The notes under the pieces: model-generated
Databases searched by the model: none
What the model was told of the DNA's origin: nothing
Seen by the model: the letters and a program-made list of their open reading frames with translations, nothing else
Part shown: positions 17,005 through 18,048 of the stretch, one piece after another
Position numbering within the stretch: the stretch's first letter is position 1
Layout of the letters: the number at the start of each line of letters is the position of its first letter
Program-made: the position numbers and the translations under genes
Assembly (NCBI RefSeq): GCF_019649055.1
Contig: NW_026570642.1
Span: 1-18,048 of the forward strand
Direction of reading: 5' to 3'
Length of the DNA: 18,048 bases
DNA from: Paramacrobiotus metropolitanus
Taxonomy: Eukaryota > Tardigrada > Eutardigrada > Parachela > Macrobiotidae

Positions 17005-17181
17005 GTATATGTATACACGTTCCGTTTTTTTTGCTGGTCGCCTTTTAGTCGGTTTTTTACATAAGTATACATTGGCGAAACAGAAAATCACGCAGTAAAT
17101 CACTTCAGTACGTAATACACTTCGTCTAACCTCTTACCGATAAACGTTCCGTTAATTATAACGGAACGTGTATACATATAC
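17005..17181. mobile_element. MITE-like element with 22-bp perfect terminal inverted repeats
   Basis: The 22 bases at 17005-17026 (starting GTATATGTATACACG) are the exact reverse complement of 17160-17181. The right arm also forms an inner hairpin with ACGTTCCGTTA at 17144-17154 against TAACGGAACGT at 17159-17169 (11-bp arms, 4-nt loop). The interior is about 133 bp, AT-rich and non-coding. Size and structure fit a miniature inverted-repeat transposable element. I could not see a clear target-site duplication: flanks are TTGAA on the left and CGTTT on the right, so the true ends may lie slightly further out or the duplication has decayed. Confidence 0.7.
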
Positions 17182-17360
17182 CGTTTGTATAATCCAAAAC
17201 AAACCACTTTTCCGATCCAATTAAATTCCGTTTCCTAAATCTTTATAAAACTTCCACATCACTTTCTTCAGTTCTAAAAATTCTCAACCGAGGCCGGAGG
17301 CCGAGGTTGAGCTTGTACAAATAGTATTAACAAATATTAAAAATAGTTTGAATTATTAAA
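17182..17360. other. AT-rich spacer with the hairpin
   Basis: No gene is seen. TATA-like runs (TATAAAAC near 17244) precede the hairpin and the ATG at 17361, but AT-rich sequence gives such matches easily. Confidence 0.35.
17283..17311. repeat. GC-rich hairpin
   Basis: CTCAACCGAGGCC at 17283-17295 pairs with GGCCGAGGTTGAG at 17299-17311 around a 3-nt loop (GGA), with a 2-bp internal mismatch. It stands out against AT-rich flanks. No T-run follows. Function unknown. Confidence 0.75.
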
Positions 17361-17495
17361 ATGTATTATACAGTACTGAGTACTCCAAGGAAATGCTGCG
17401 CTCCGGTTTGCCAAATGCCGCCAACGTTCATTTTTCCTCGTAAAGGTAATAAATCTTGCAGTTATTTTATACATCAAGAAAGATGGAATTCCTGA
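17361..17495 (+). CDS. Short Cys-containing frame, weakly THAP-like
   Basis: ATG at 17361 opens 44 codons to TGA at 17493-17495. The start RKCCAPVCQ followed by FIFPRKGNK resembles the first half of a THAP zinc finger (Cys-x(2-4)-Cys followed by a F-x-FP block), a DNA-binding fold found in P-element-type transposases and host proteins. The later half of the THAP pattern (Cys-x2-His and the AVPTIF-type motif) is not found; only a Cys-x4-His occurs. A GGTAAT after the FPRK codons could be a 5' splice site, which would make this a first exon. Most of the evidence is the nine-residue start, so confidence is low. Confidence 0.22.
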   Translation: MYYTVLSTPRKCCAPVCQMPPTFIFPRKGNKSCSYFIHQERWNS

Positions 17496-18048
17496 TAAAA
17501 TTGCAGCAGGATTGCACGCGTTAAGGACTATGCGTTTTTACCGTAGCAAGTTGTTAACTTGCTAATTTTTACCACTCATTTCTGTTACCTCCTTGGTATA
17601 AACTACATATCTAGTTCTAGATCTTTATTACCACGAACAAAAAAAAATGCATAAACCAGTACCGGTATCCCAGACCGAATCAACAAAAACCACTGCTATA
17701 ATCGGAAAGCCCATGTTCTAAAACGCGGCCAGACAGTGTTCGTTTTTTAAAAAATGCATTAGAGCGACCAAACAAATCGCCTAAACAAGCCGGGTGTGCT
17801 ATATATAATTAAAGTACATCCATACTTAAGGGATTTGGCCCGGTACATAGCACCAAGTTCGTGTACATCCAGGGGAACTTTCGCTGTTGCGCGCTCCTAA
17901 ACACTTTTTTGCATTGCTTTATGGTATTTTGTAGCCAGAAGAACTGTATACCTAGGTGAAAAAACCGTGTGCGCGCGCAATATCCGGTTGCGAAGTTATG
18001 AGGATATCAAAATTCCAAAAGTTTAAATGCATTCAGGTGTACCAAAGT
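17496..18048. other. Gene-poor right end
   Basis: A plus-strand frame with IPDKIAAGLHALRTMRFYRS covers about 17480-17570 without ATG, in a different frame from the THAP-like start. A minus-strand frame, open at 17896-17759, includes PLDVHELGAMYRAKSLKYG and reads like protein but is only about 45 codons. Neither is assigned. An alternating GCGCGCGC run lies near 17972-17979. Confidence 0.35.

Noticed and set aside
17005-17181. Structured non-coding RNA gene
   Set aside because: The perfect 22-bp arms at the two ends of a short AT-rich segment fit a MITE better, and there is no promoter evidence.
1-18048. tRNA or rRNA genes
   Set aside because: I scanned for the T-loop signature (GGTTCGA-type) and for conserved rRNA blocks and saw no credible candidate.

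Overview
The window looks like animal (metazoan, probably invertebrate) nuclear DNA that is rich in repeats and poor in genes. Reasons: it is AT-leaning and non-operonic, has no bacterial-type gene packing, and carries decayed eukaryotic transposable elements, a minisatellite and MITE-like inverted repeats. No complete long gene is visible. Nearly every recognisable coding trace is broken by stops and frameshifts. The species cannot be named from the sequence.

Layout. 1-2.2 kb: mostly unassigned, with minus-strand coding traces of an acidic, lysine-rich nuclear-type protein (about 998-2190) and a 24-bp hairpin inside it. 2.2-4.4 kb: small palindromes and a decayed plus-strand coding fragment (3319-3719). 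4.7-7.9 kb: a decayed non-LTR retrotransposon on the minus strand, with APE endonuclease, linker, reverse transcriptase and C-terminal Cys/His motif all recognisable. 7.9-8.8 kb: two unassigned plus-strand reading frames. 9.2-9.54 kb: an unusual GC-rich/A-rich/GC-rich block with a perfect 20-bp palindrome. 10.6-11.5 kb: a broken minus-strand gene encoding Cys/His zinc-binding-like motifs. 11.8-12.3 kb: a GC-rich stretch with possible exon-like frames.

12.65-14.12 kb (minus): a decayed Pif1/Helitron-type superfamily 1 helicase, recognised by its ordered motifs (Walker A, WDE, FPPH, IPRI, QFP-R, HGQLYVGLSR). Much of it starts without ATG. It is the best candidate here for a rolling-circle (Helitron) transposon remnant. 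14.2-16.0 kb: two pairs of diverged direct repeats, the second carrying conserved CCAAT/Y-box-like sequences. 16.10-16.85 kb: a minisatellite of about 26 units of 28-30 bp with two unit types and higher-order structure. 17.0-17.2 kb: a MITE-like element of about 177 bp with 22-bp perfect terminal inverted repeats. 17.3-18.05 kb: a hairpin, a short Cys-containing frame, and otherwise unassigned sequence.

Two patterns cut across the window. Short tandem duplications (13-41 bp) recur, two of them breaking catalytic genes: one in the FADD box of the reverse transcriptase, one inside the helicase. The heptamer GATACCG is markedly over-represented, mostly in longer contexts AAYGATACCG. I see no intact cooperating gene system; this is a transposon graveyard with several structured repeats.
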